Assembly: GCA_965364515.1 (NCBI GenBank)
Contig: CBDTXZ010000053.1
Span: forward strand, 1 to 18,030
Reading direction: 5' to 3'
Length of the DNA stretch: 18,030 bases
Origin: JAHEDH01 sp965364515
Lineage (GTDB): Bacteria > Actinomycetota > Acidimicrobiia > Spongiisociales > ZC4RG35
In this document: positions 1 to 6,542 of the stretch, in pieces
Layout of the letters: every line of letters begins with the position of its first letter
Numbering within the stretch: position 1 is the first letter of the stretch
Program-made: the position numbers and the translations under genes
Notes under the pieces: model-generated
Told to the model about the DNA's origin: nothing
Seen by the model: only the letters and a program-made list of their open reading frames with translations
The model's database searches: none

Positions 1-61
1 TCCAACCGCACGAGATTGGCCGACAGCCGACAGCCGACAGCCGACAGCCGACAGCTGGGCC
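1..61. repeat. Heptamer tandem array, left of the insertion sequence
   Basis: Five perfect tandem copies of the 7-bp unit GCCGACA occupy 19-53, followed by the partial unit GCTGGGC. No coding frame or RNA gene is visible in this edge segment. The same unit returns on the other side of the insertion sequence (1324-1344) and between carB and pyrD (10774-10801), so this is a recurring element and not a chance run. A period of 7 is out of step with codons, which fits non-coding DNA. Function is unknown. Confidence 0.85.
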
Positions 62-82
62 TGCCCCGGTTTGGTGGACAGT
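62..82. repeat. IS3-family terminal inverted repeat, orfB end
   Basis: Begins TGCCCCGGTTTGG and pairs with 1296-1316 (19 of 21 bases). Its core CGGTTTGGTGG (67-77) is repeated directly at 94-104, where it overlaps the last codons of orfB. Confidence 0.85.
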
Positions 83-90
83 GTTTGGCT

Positions 91-945
91 TTACGGTTTG
101 GTGGGCGAGTGTCTCCTTTCGAACGTGTTTGGTGAGAGGTTGTCGAGGGCGGAGTGTCGCCGGTGAGGGTTGTACCAGCCTTCGATCCAGGTGAACACGT
201 CATCGATCGCTTCGTTCCGGGTTCGGTAGCTCCGTCGCTGTACTCGTTCGGTTTTGAGGGTGGCGAAGAACGATTCGGCCATGGCGTTGTCGTAGCAGTC
301 GCCGACCGATCCCATCGAAGGCACGACACCATGCTCGTGGCAGGTGAGCCCGAACGCGATCGACGTGTATTGGGTGCCTTGGTCGGAGTGATGGATCACG
401 GCTTGGGGTTGACGAACCCCGATCGCCATCCGGAGGGCGTTGTCGACGAGTTCGGTTCGCATGTGATCGGCCATTGCCCAGCCGACGATCCGTCTCGACC
501 ACATGTCCTCGACCGCTGCCAGATACACCCAACCTTCCCAGGTGGGGATGAACGTGATGTCAGCGACCCACACTTGGTTCGGTGCGGTGGCGGTGAACTG
601 GCGTTGCACCAGGTCGGGTGCCGGCCGCAGCTTCTCGTCACGGATCGTGGTCCGCACCCATCTACGGCGTGACACCCCCTGCATGCCAGCAGCCTGCATC
701 AGCCGGGCCACCCGCTTTCTGCCAACCCGAATGTTGTGGTTGTCGGCGAGCTCGGCACGGATACGGGGTGCTCCATAGGTTCGATCCGAACGAATCCAGA
801 TCTTGTGGATCTGTTCGGTCAACGCCCGATCCTCCAGTTCACGATCCGACGGCGGACGTTTCAACCAGGAGTGATAGCCGCTGGTGGAGACCCCCAACAC
901 AGCACACATCCGCATGATTGCGTGTTCGGCCTGATGCGCTTTCAC
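91..945 (-). CDS. IS3-family transposase OrfB, DDE integrase domain
   Basis: This 284-residue protein carries out strand cleavage and transfer, normally as the C-terminal part of an OrfAB fusion. The N-terminal third has the HTH_21-like segment (VLGVSTSGYHSW near residues 17-27, YGAPRI at 57-62). The rve catalytic core shows D129 (WVADITF), D188 (HHSDQGTQYTS) and E224 (NAMAESFF), with 35 residues between the second Asp and the Glu, the DD(35)E spacing of the family. The listed start is GTG at 945, which overlaps the orfA stop (GTGA). The frame stays open upstream and encodes a typical AFEFV just before the GTG, so a -1 frameshift inside orfA that yields OrfAB is likely. A run of four A residues on the coding strand (1002-1005) is one possible slip site, but I cannot prove it. 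Length is normal and no stop interrupts it. Confidence 0.93.
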   Translation of the reverse strand: MKAHQAEHAIMRMCAVLGVSTSGYHSWLKRPPSDRELEDRALTEQIHKIWIRSDRTYGAPRIRAELADNHNIRVGRKRVARLMQAAGMQGVSRRRWVRTTIRDEKLRPAPDLVQRQFTATAPNQVWVADITFIPTWEGWVYLAAVEDMWSRRIVGWAMADHMRTELVDNALRMAIGVRQPQAVIHHSDQGTQYTSIAFGLTCHEHGVVPSMGSVGDCYDNAMAESFFATLKTERVQRRSYRTRNEAIDDVFTWIEGWYNPHRRHSALDNLSPNTFERRHSPTKP

Positions 946-1253
946 GAACTCGAACGCCCTCTCGGGGTCCGACCGGTCTCCTCTGCGAACCAGGCCGCGG
1001 CTTTTGCCAGGATCTCCTTCTCCTCACGCAACACCGCGTTCTCACGGCGCAGCCGCGCCAGCTCGGTCTTCTCATCAGTTGTGACACCCTCGATGTCACC
1101 AGTGTCGATCCCAGCCTGACGAATCCAAGCACTGATCGTCACACGAGTCGGTTCGAACTCCTGAGCAAGCGACCACGCAGTCCGGCCCCGACGGGCCAAC
1201 TCCAAAATCCGCTCTCGATACTCCGCCGGATACGGCGGCCTCGTCCTCGGCAT
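942..1253 (-). CDS. IS3-family transposase OrfA, HTH and leucine-zipper protein
   Basis: A protein of 103 residues that binds the terminal repeats and dimerises with OrfAB. Residues about 8-45 form the helix-turn-helix (YPAEYRERILELARRGRTAW, then an EFEPTRVTISAWI recognition part). Residues about 58-85 are a heptad-rich coiled coil (ELARLRRENAVLREEKEIL). The ATG at 1253 is chosen because GGGAAGGAG lies 7 nt upstream (1261-1269). A longer version from TTG at 1307 would run into the terminal repeat and is less likely. The stop overlaps the orfB GTG by 2 bp, allowing coupled re-initiation or a frameshift fusion. It belongs to the same element as the downstream integrase frame. Confidence 0.9.
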   Translation of the reverse strand: MPRTRPPYPAEYRERILELARRGRTAWSLAQEFEPTRVTISAWIRQAGIDTGDIEGVTTDEKTELARLRRENAVLREEKEILAKAAAWFAEETGRTPRGRSSS

Positions 1254-1295
1254 CGATGAACTCCTTCCCGAAGACCAACAGGCCTTCAGTCTCGA

Positions 1296-1316
1296 ACAGT
1301 CCACCAAACCGGGTCA
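1296..1316. repeat. IS3-family terminal inverted repeat, orfA end
   Basis: The reverse complement begins TGACCCGGTTTGG and pairs with 62-82, with mismatches at positions 3 and 19 of the 21. It marks the outer boundary of the element on the priA side. Confidence 0.85.
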
Positions 1317-1382
1317 ACTCCAAGCCGACAGCTGAGAGCCGACAGCAGGGAGGCCGCCAGGCCGACCCCTAGCCAGGCCGAC
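1317..1382. repeat. Spacer between priA and the IS: heptamer units and an 11-bp direct repeat
   Basis: Three abutting heptamers GCCGACA, GCTGAGA, GCCGACA lie at 1324-1344, the same unit as at 19-53 across the insertion sequence. Next comes an 11-bp direct repeat, CCAGGCCGACC, at 1357-1367 and 1373-1383 (period 16); the second copy reaches the first base of the priA stop codon. I see no convincing intrinsic terminator (no U-run after a stem). Confidence 0.75.
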
Positions 1383-3134
1383 CTACAGATCGATCGGGTC
1401 GGCGTCGATGCGGACGGTGGCTCCGGTGTTGCGCCAGCGGTCGACGATCGGGCGAAGCGCCAGCTTGAACGCGTCGAGGTCGGGGGCCTGGACGAGCCAC
1501 CGGATGCCGCGGCTCGATTCCGCGGGACCGAGCACCGTGGCCCGGCCGCCGATCGCGATCAGTTCGCTTCCTGCCACCTCGACATCATCGAGATTGCGGA
1601 CCTCGACCACCATCAGCTCTCCCGCGGGCGGGTAGCCGAAAGCTCGCCGGTGTTCGATCTCGACCTCGTGGAACCCGATCGGCTCGGCGCGTCGAAGGGC
1701 GACGATGGCGTGGTGGGCCGGATCACTCGTCTGCACGATCAGCCGGCCCCGATCGGTGACGGTTCCCGCCAGCCTGGCGCCGACGCGAAGCGCCTCTTCG
1801 GCGGCTCGATAGTTCGTCCCCCGCACCAGTCCGTCGGCATCCACCCAGATGGCGAGATCGCATCCGACCAAGCGGGGCAGGTCACGCTCGGTGCCGACCC
1901 GGATCGGTCGCCGCGCCTCCATGGGCCCGACCGATCGTTTGTCCACGATGCGGCCGATCTCCTCGATGAGCCTCCCGACGCCGGCGCCCAGTGGCTCGAA
2001 GCGGTCATGCCCACACGAAGCACACGGACCGATCGTCGCACCGCAGCGAGCACAGACATCGCCGGGATCGGGGCGGGACCCGCAGGTGTCGCATACGCGG
2101 AGCGTCCGGCATCTGACGCATCGCGACGCAGCGGAATAGCCGCGCCGGTGGGCGTAGACGAAGACCGACCCGTTCGGTGCGATCGCTCGGATCGCGTTCT
2201 TGGCGGTGGCACCCAGGAGGCCTCCTCCCGGCGGGTCCTCTCTGCGGTCGACCACCTCCACCAGTGGCCACAGGCGGCCCGCGCCGAGCCGGCGAACGTC
2301 GGGACCGGTCCCCATCAGCTCGGCGGACGGCGTCGGCCCGGCGAACACAGCCAGCAGAGACTCACGTCTCGACCTGGCGACCAACACGTCGCGCACGGCG
2401 ATGGTCGGGCTCTGGCGATCTTTCATCGAACGTCGACTCTCCTCCACGGCGACCGCTATGGCGGGCGTTGCGACCGGCCAGGTCGCCACGCGGGGCGTGC
2501 CGATCGTCACTGCGGGGAGGTGACGCGCCCGACGCCAGACGCCGGTGATGTCCTTGTCGGCCATGTCGGGAAGCACGGTGGACACGCCGATCCCTCCTGC
2601 CTCGAGATCAGACGCGAGTGAGGTGACCTCGAGCGCGGTGGGGGCGACCACGAGGAGGCTCACCCCGGCGGCGATGCAGTCACCGGCGAGTGCGAGCATC
2701 CCGACCGGCGGGTGGTCGAGCACCACCACGGGCCGATGCCGTCTTCCGGAAGCGGCAGCGGTGACGATGTCCGACATCGGATGCTCCACACGGGTCGTCG
2801 CCACGGGGCCCTGAGCCTTCGGAGGGGCAGGCGGGACGTTGGGAGGGGCTGCTCGTGCCAGCATCGGTCCAACCGGAGACACGTAGTGAAGGGCAGCCCA
2901 CCGCAGCGAATCCACGAGACCGGGCGTCAAGACCGGCGAGCGGCCGGACACCTGGGCGATGTCCCTCAGCTTCGTCGCAGGGCGTCGTGCCAACTCGATC
3001 ACGAACCCCCGGACCCGTCTGCCGCCGAGCGGAACCCTGACCATGGTCCCGATCTCGATCCTGTCCGCGAGCGGGTCGGGGATGGAATACCAGAAACCGT
3101 CGTCGACGGCGTGGCTCGGAACATCCGGAACCAC
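1383..3134 (-). CDS. priA: PriA-like primosomal protein N' lacking ATPase motifs
   Basis: PriA recognises branched DNA and restarts stalled replication forks. The N-terminal 3'-end-binding domain is recognisable (VVPDVPSHAVDDGFWYSIPD, then VRVPLGGRRVRGFV). The cysteine-rich zinc segment near residues 340-385 is complete (CVRC, CDTC, CARC, CASC; eight cysteines). Where the Walker A loop should be (about residues 133-150) there is VVVLDHPPVGMLALAG without a GKT. The DEAH region (about 215-230) reads AVAVEESRRSMKD without a usable Walker B. It is therefore probably not a helicase; this is the known state of actinobacterial PriA. GTG at 3134 is the first standard start after the metK stop, with GAGGAGG about 14 nt upstream. 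A CTG at 3161 overlapping the metK stop (CTGA) would keep more of the family's usual N-terminus. Last gene of the operon before the IS. Confidence 0.85.
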   Translation of the reverse strand: MVPDVPSHAVDDGFWYSIPDPLADRIEIGTMVRVPLGGRRVRGFVIELARRPATKLRDIAQVSGRSPVLTPGLVDSLRWAALHYVSPVGPMLARAAPPNVPPAPPKAQGPVATTRVEHPMSDIVTAAASGRRHRPVVVLDHPPVGMLALAGDCIAAGVSLLVVAPTALEVTSLASDLEAGGIGVSTVLPDMADKDITGVWRRARHLPAVTIGTPRVATWPVATPAIAVAVEESRRSMKDRQSPTIAVRDVLVARSRRESLLAVFAGPTPSAELMGTGPDVRRLGAGRLWPLVEVVDRREDPPGGGLLGATAKNAIRAIAPNGSVFVYAHRRGYSAASRCVRCRTLRVCDTCGSRPDPGDVCARCGATIGPCASCGHDRFEPLGAGVGRLIEEIGRIVDKRSVGPMEARRPIRVGTERDLPRLVGCDLAIWVDADGLVRGTNYRAAEEALRVGARLAGTVTDRGRLIVQTSDPAHHAIVALRRAEPIGFHEVEIEHRRAFGYPPAGELMVVEVRNLDDVEVAGSELIAIGGRATVLGPAESSRGIRWLVQAPDLDAFKLALRPIVDRWRNTGATVRIDADPIDL

Positions 3135-3157
3135 CCGGGCGGCGTCGACCTCCTCGG

Positions 3158-4354
3158 TCAGAGTGATGCCGCCGCAGCCGCGAGCTCCTCGGCGGCACCG
3201 GTCGACTCCCAGGGGAACTGAGGGCGGCCGAAGTGGCCGTAGGCGGCGGTCGGCCGATAGATGGGTCGACGCAGGTCGAAACGGTCGATGATCGCCTTGG
3301 GACGGAAGTCGAAGAACTCCCACACGAGCGTGGAGAGCTTGAACGGATCGATCTGGGCGGTGCCGAACGCCTCGACGAGCACCGAGAACGGCTCGGCCCT
3401 GCCGATTGCATAAGCGACCTGCACCTCGCAGCGAGACGCGAGACCTGCGGCGACGACGTTCTTGGCGGCGTGACGGGCGGCATACGCAGCAGAACGATCG
3501 ACCTTGGTCACGTCCTTGCCACTGAATGCGCCGCCTCCATGACGGGCATATCCGCCATAGGTGTCGACGATGATCTTTCGACCGGTGAGCCCGGTGTCTG
3601 CGGTCGGGCCACCGACCACGAACCGCCCCGAGGGGTTGACGAGGATGTCGATGTCCCCCATCTCGTGGTAGCGCTCGGTGACCGGACCGACCACGAGACG
3701 TCGCAGATCATCCTCGATCTGATCGAGCTCGACGCCATCTGCGTGGTGCGTGCTGATGAGGATCGAATTCAGATCGGCGGGCACGCCATCGTCGTAGGCG
3801 ACGCTGACCTGAGTCTTGCCATCCGGACGGAGGTAGTCGACCACGCCGTTCTTCCTGACCATCGCCAGCTGTTCGGCGAGTCTGTGCGCCAGCTGGATCG
3901 GCAACGGCATGAGATCGGGGGTCTCGTCACATGCGTAGCCGAACATGATTCCCTGGTCACCGGCGCCCAACTCGTCGAGAGCGTCGGTGGAGCCCTTTCG
4001 AACCTCGAGTGACTGGCTGACACCTCCGGCGATGTCGGGGCTCTGTGAGTGGAGCAGGTTCTCGATCATCACGGTCTCGGCTGCGAAGTCTTCGTCGAAG
4101 CCGTCGTAGCCGATGTCAGCGATCACGCCTCGGGCGATCTCGACAGGGTCGATGTCGGCGTCCGCGGTGATCTCGCCCGCTATCACGACCCGTCCTTTGG
4201 TCACCATCGTCTCACACGCGACCCGAGCCATGGAGTCCTGCTCGAGAACGGCGTCGAGGATGCCGTCGGAGATGGCGTCACAGACCTTGTCGGGATGTCC
4301 CTCGGTGACGGACTCTGAACTGAAGTGGGATCGGTGCGGCACTGGAGCAGTCAT
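3158..4354 (-). CDS. metK: S-adenosylmethionine synthetase
   Basis: MetK makes S-adenosylmethionine from methionine and ATP in the cytosol, supplying methylation and polyamine pathways. The 398-residue length is normal. Signature motifs are present: SSESVTEGHPDK at residues 12-23 (ATP binding), GAGDQGIMFGYACDE (hexapeptide-type ATP loop) and GGGAFSGKDVTKVDRS (P-loop and methionine/K+ region). ATG at 4354 is chosen because it gives the conserved HFSSESVTEGHPDK start; the frame stays open further upstream, but that would overlap coaBC with no homology. No clear Shine-Dalgarno precedes it. A TATCCT hexamer 11 nt upstream of the ATG could be a -10 box for a nearly leaderless transcript, without a good -35. 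The 44-bp gap to coaBC is too short for a SAM riboswitch. The position between coaBC and priA is the usual actinobacterial one. Confidence 0.95.
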   Translation of the reverse strand: MTAPVPHRSHFSSESVTEGHPDKVCDAISDGILDAVLEQDSMARVACETMVTKGRVVIAGEITADADIDPVEIARGVIADIGYDGFDEDFAAETVMIENLLHSQSPDIAGGVSQSLEVRKGSTDALDELGAGDQGIMFGYACDETPDLMPLPIQLAHRLAEQLAMVRKNGVVDYLRPDGKTQVSVAYDDGVPADLNSILISTHHADGVELDQIEDDLRRLVVGPVTERYHEMGDIDILVNPSGRFVVGGPTADTGLTGRKIIVDTYGGYARHGGGAFSGKDVTKVDRSAAYAARHAAKNVVAAGLASRCEVQVAYAIGRAEPFSVLVEAFGTAQIDPFKLSTLVWEFFDFRPKAIIDRFDLRRPIYRPTAAYGHFGRPQFPWESTGAAEELAAAAASL

Positions 4355-4398
4355 GGGTGTCCGAGAGGATAGGTGGCCGACGACAAACGCCCCGAACG

Positions 4399-5583
4399 TC
4401 AACCCACCGGAGACAACCGGCGCTCGATGAGATCCCAGAGCCGAGAGGCCACGTCGCGCTTCGTGAGCATCGGCCACGGGTCGGTGGTTCCGTCTGGCTC
4501 GACGATGGTGACCTGGTTCGTGTCGGTGGCGAAACCCGAGCCCGATTGACTGACATCGTTGGCGACCAGCAGGTCGACCCCTTTCCTGACGGCCTTGTCG
4601 ACGGCACGGTCGAGCGAACCCGACTCCGCCGCAAAGCCCACGAGAAACGGGCGCACCTCGCGCCGCGACACAGACATGAGAATGTCGGGATTCGCTTCGA
4701 GGACGAGGTCGGGAGGGCCATCGCTCCGAGCGAGCTTGCCGCTCGAGACGTCTGCCGGCCTGAAGTCGGCGACGGCCGCCGCCATGATGGCGACATCTGG
4801 CGAGACCGCATCCACCGCCTCGGCCATCTGTCGAGCCGTCTCGACTTCGATCACGTCGACGCGGGGATCGAGTGGAAGACCCGACGTGGTCACGACGGTG
4901 ACCTTGGCGCCCCTGGCTGCTGCCTCATCGGCGATCGCGTGCCCCATCTTCCCGCTCGACCGGTTTCCGATGTACCGCACCGGATCGATCGGCTCGCGGG
5001 TTCCGCCGGCGGTGACGAGCACGGAGACGCCGCTCAGGCTGGACGACAGCGTCTTCTCCACGGCTTCGAGAATCGCCTCTGGCTCTTCCATTCGACCTGT
5101 TCCGACGTCCCCACCTGCCAGATCCCCTGTGGCCGGTCCCACGATGATCACGCCGTCCTCGGCCAGCCGAGCGATGTTGCGGCGGGTCGCCGGGTACTCC
5201 CACATCTCGGTGTGCATCGCCGGGGCCACCACGAGCGGTTTGGTACTGGCCGTGACGGTGGCAACGAGGACGTCGTCGCTGAGACCGGTTGCCAGACGGG
5301 CGATGGTGGCGGTCGTGGCGGGAGCGACCACGATCAGATCGGCCCATCGCGCCAGATCAGTGTGGGGAGACACGGAGTCGTCCGAGACGGAGAAGTCGGT
5401 CGTGACCGGAGAGCCGGTTATCGCAGCCATGGTCGCAGTGCCGAGGAATTCGGTTGCGGCGTCGGTCATCACGACGCGCACGTCGGCACCGGCCTCGACG
5501 AAGCGCCGAGCGAGAATGGCAGACTTGTAGGCGGCGATGCCGCCGGTGACCCCGAGGAGGATTCGGCGCCCGCTGAGGGGCAT
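4399..5583 (-). CDS. coaBC: Bifunctional phosphopantothenoylcysteine decarboxylase / phosphopantothenate-cysteine ligase
   Basis: CoaBC makes 4'-phosphopantetheine in coenzyme A synthesis: the CoaB half joins cysteine to phosphopantothenate with CTP, and the FMN-dependent CoaC half decarboxylates the product. The length of 394 residues is typical. CoaC (about 1-180) shows VTGGIAAYK, catalytic H74 (SPHTDLARWAD) and PAMHTEMW at 121-128. CoaB (about 185-394) shows GGTREPIDPVRYIGNRSSGKMG and AAVADFRP. Two flavodecarboxylase positions differ from E. coli Dfp: His124 replaces the Asn of the PxMNxxMW motif, and Gly157 stands where E. coli has the reactive Cys of the substrate clamp (LAGGDVGTGRM). 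I believe similar replacements occur in other actinobacteria, so this need not mean loss of function. The ATG shares one base with the rpoZ stop (TGATG), suggesting coupled translation. Confidence 0.95.
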   Translation of the reverse strand: MPLSGRRILLGVTGGIAAYKSAILARRFVEAGADVRVVMTDAATEFLGTATMAAITGSPVTTDFSVSDDSVSPHTDLARWADLIVVAPATTATIARLATGLSDDVLVATVTASTKPLVVAPAMHTEMWEYPATRRNIARLAEDGVIIVGPATGDLAGGDVGTGRMEEPEAILEAVEKTLSSSLSGVSVLVTAGGTREPIDPVRYIGNRSSGKMGHAIADEAAARGAKVTVVTTSGLPLDPRVDVIEVETARQMAEAVDAVSPDVAIMAAAVADFRPADVSSGKLARSDGPPDLVLEANPDILMSVSRREVRPFLVGFAAESGSLDRAVDKAVRKGVDLLVANDVSQSGSGFATDTNQVTIVEPDGTTDPWPMLTKRDVASRLWDLIERRLSPVG

Positions 5584-5804
5584 CAGTCCTCCTCGCGCTC
5601 CACGGTGACCTTGCCCTCGGCGATCTCCTCCATGGCGATGGTGAGGGGCTTGCGGCTCAACGAGTGAACCTGCGGGGGCACGTAGTGGCCGATGCCCTCG
5701 CCGAGCTGGTGGAAGTAGGCGTTGATCTGCCGGGCGCGGCGCGCCGACACAATCACAGACGCGAACCGATTTCCGACTTCGTCAACGACGTTTTCGATCT
5801 TCAT
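5583..5804 (-). CDS. rpoZ: RNA polymerase omega subunit
   Basis: Omega helps assemble and stabilise RNA polymerase by clamping the beta' C-terminus. The 73-residue product starts MKIENVVDEVGNRF and has the conserved omega core SARRARQINAYFHQLGEG, then a PPQVHSLSRKPLTIAMEEIAEGK tail region typical of actinobacterial omega. ATG at 5804 is chosen because it begins at the conserved KIENV segment; the frame is open 22 codons further upstream but without similarity. No Shine-Dalgarno is visible. A TACGCT hexamer ends 7 nt before the ATG, so transcription might begin at or near the start codon. Nested inverted repeats also lie just upstream. The stop overlaps the coaBC ATG by one base. Confidence 0.93.
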   Translation of the reverse strand: MKIENVVDEVGNRFASVIVSARRARQINAYFHQLGEGIGHYVPPQVHSLSRKPLTIAMEEIAEGKVTVEREED

Positions 5805-5915
5805 GCGAGTCAGCGTACCGCAAGTACGTGGATTCCAGCGACTCGCGTCCGCCGGCCAGGGGTCTCGCACCGGGCCCGAGCGGCGAGCCCCCGAGCCTCA
5901 GATCCTCGCTCGCCT
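5805..5915 (-). promoter_or_regulatory. Possible rpoZ promoter or 5' RNA structure
   Basis: This is the only gap over 100 bp in the gmk-to-priA half. On the minus strand GCGAGTC (5846-5840) pairs with GACTCGC (5811-5805), directly abutting the rpoZ ATG. Inside lies a second perfect stem, CGTAC (5828-5824) and GTACG (5818-5814), with a 5-nt loop. A -10-like TACGCT (5817-5812) overlaps this; no good -35 is seen. These readings compete: either a leaderless promoter for rpoZ-coaBC-metK-priA, or an RNA structure on a read-through transcript. The rest of the gap is GC-rich without a recognisable gene. Confidence 0.35.
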
Positions 5916-6542
5916 TCAGTTCTCGAGGGGGCTTCGCCGGTGGGCGAGCAGTTCGATGGCCTCGTCGACGAGGTCGGCGACCGTCCGGTCGCCGGGCTGG
6001 TGGAGCACGGGGAATCCCGACTCACGCGCCTGGCTCGGGTAGTGACTGTTGGCCCAAACGCTCCTGGCCATGAAGTTTCCGAACATGCGATCGGGGTCGG
6101 TGGAGGCACCAAAGAACCAGGTGTTGGAACGCTCCCGTCGTTCGAGCGTGTGCGGGTCGATGTCGATCCACAGCGCGTCGACGCCGGTGTCTGCCAGTGC
6201 TGCAACGTTTTGCGGCGAAAGGAGCCACCAGTCCATGACCAGGCGGTCTCGAGCCGACGTGCAGATTCGCTCGAGTGCCGGCCAGCACGCTCGCTCGAGC
6301 GCCTGAGCGTCGCGGATCAACTCCTGGGGAGACCGCTCGGTGAAGTACTCGACGTGACCCGACCGGCCCGCATGGAACGCAGGGTGCGAGTCGACCGTCG
6401 TGACTGCACGGATACCGGTGAGGACGTCGTCGAACGTCTGAGTTCGGGCACCGAGCCTGGCTGCGAGCGCTCGCGCCAACGTGGTCTTGCCGGCTCCAGG
6501 CGCTCCTCCCACGAGCACGACGGGTCGTTTGGCGGCCGTCAA
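5916..6542 (-). CDS. P-loop NTPase/kinase of unknown substrate, purine-block partner
   Basis: I do not recognise a specific family. The 208-residue product opens with a Walker A loop GGAPGAGKTTLA (residues 12-23) and has a likely Walker B-like strand DRLVMDWWLL near residue 115, in the style of small nucleotide or metabolite kinases. It has no signal peptide or membrane segment. Other visible parts are TFDDVLTGIRAVTTVDSHP, a WIDIDPHTLERRERSNTWF stretch that could be an Arg-rich lid, and a short Leu-rich C-terminal helix. The start is TTG at 6542, overlapping the purE stop (TTGA) with GGGAGG 3 nt upstream; no ATG or GTG exists between there and the P-loop. Tight coupling to purE suggests a link to purine or nucleotide metabolism, but this is inference from position only. 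Confidence 0.75.
   Translation of the reverse strand: MTAAKRPVVLVGGAPGAGKTTLARALAARLGARTQTFDDVLTGIRAVTTVDSHPAFHAGRSGHVEYFTERSPQELIRDAQALERACWPALERICTSARDRLVMDWWLLSPQNVAALADTGVDALWIDIDPHTLERRERSNTWFFGASTDPDRMFGNFMARSVWANSHYPSQARESGFPVLHQPGDRTVADLVDEAIELLAHRRSPLEN

Larger units (their letters stand above)
62..1316 (-). mobile_element. IS3-family insertion sequence, complete
   Basis: A 1255-bp element with terminal inverted repeats at 62-82 and 1296-1316 that match at 19 of 21 positions and end in the TG...CA typical of IS3-family elements. It holds the two overlapping frames expected for the family: orfA (HTH plus coiled coil) and orfB (DDE integrase domain). Both frames look intact, so the element may be active. 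It lies in the same orientation as priA, just downstream of it. The flanking 3 or 4 bp (GCC against ACT, GGCC against ACTC) do not form a target-site duplication, so the copy is old or its flanks were rearranged. It is bordered on both sides by GCCGACA heptamers. Confidence 0.9.

Noticed and set aside
19..53. Tandem repeat as a CRISPR array
   Set aside because: The unit is only 7 bp with no spacers, and no cas genes are present.
1002..1005. Proven programmed -1 frameshift site in the insertion sequence
   Set aside because: The A4 run leaves the orfB frame open downstream, but it is not a classical slippery heptamer and other slip positions up to the orfB start are equally open. I mention it only as a possibility.
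1317..1382. Intrinsic terminator after priA
   Set aside because: GC-rich repeats can fold, but there is no U-run following a stable stem on the minus strand.
4355..4398. SAM riboswitch upstream of metK
   Set aside because: The gap is only 44 bp and shows no SAM-I or SAM-II type core; coaBC coding sequence begins immediately beyond.
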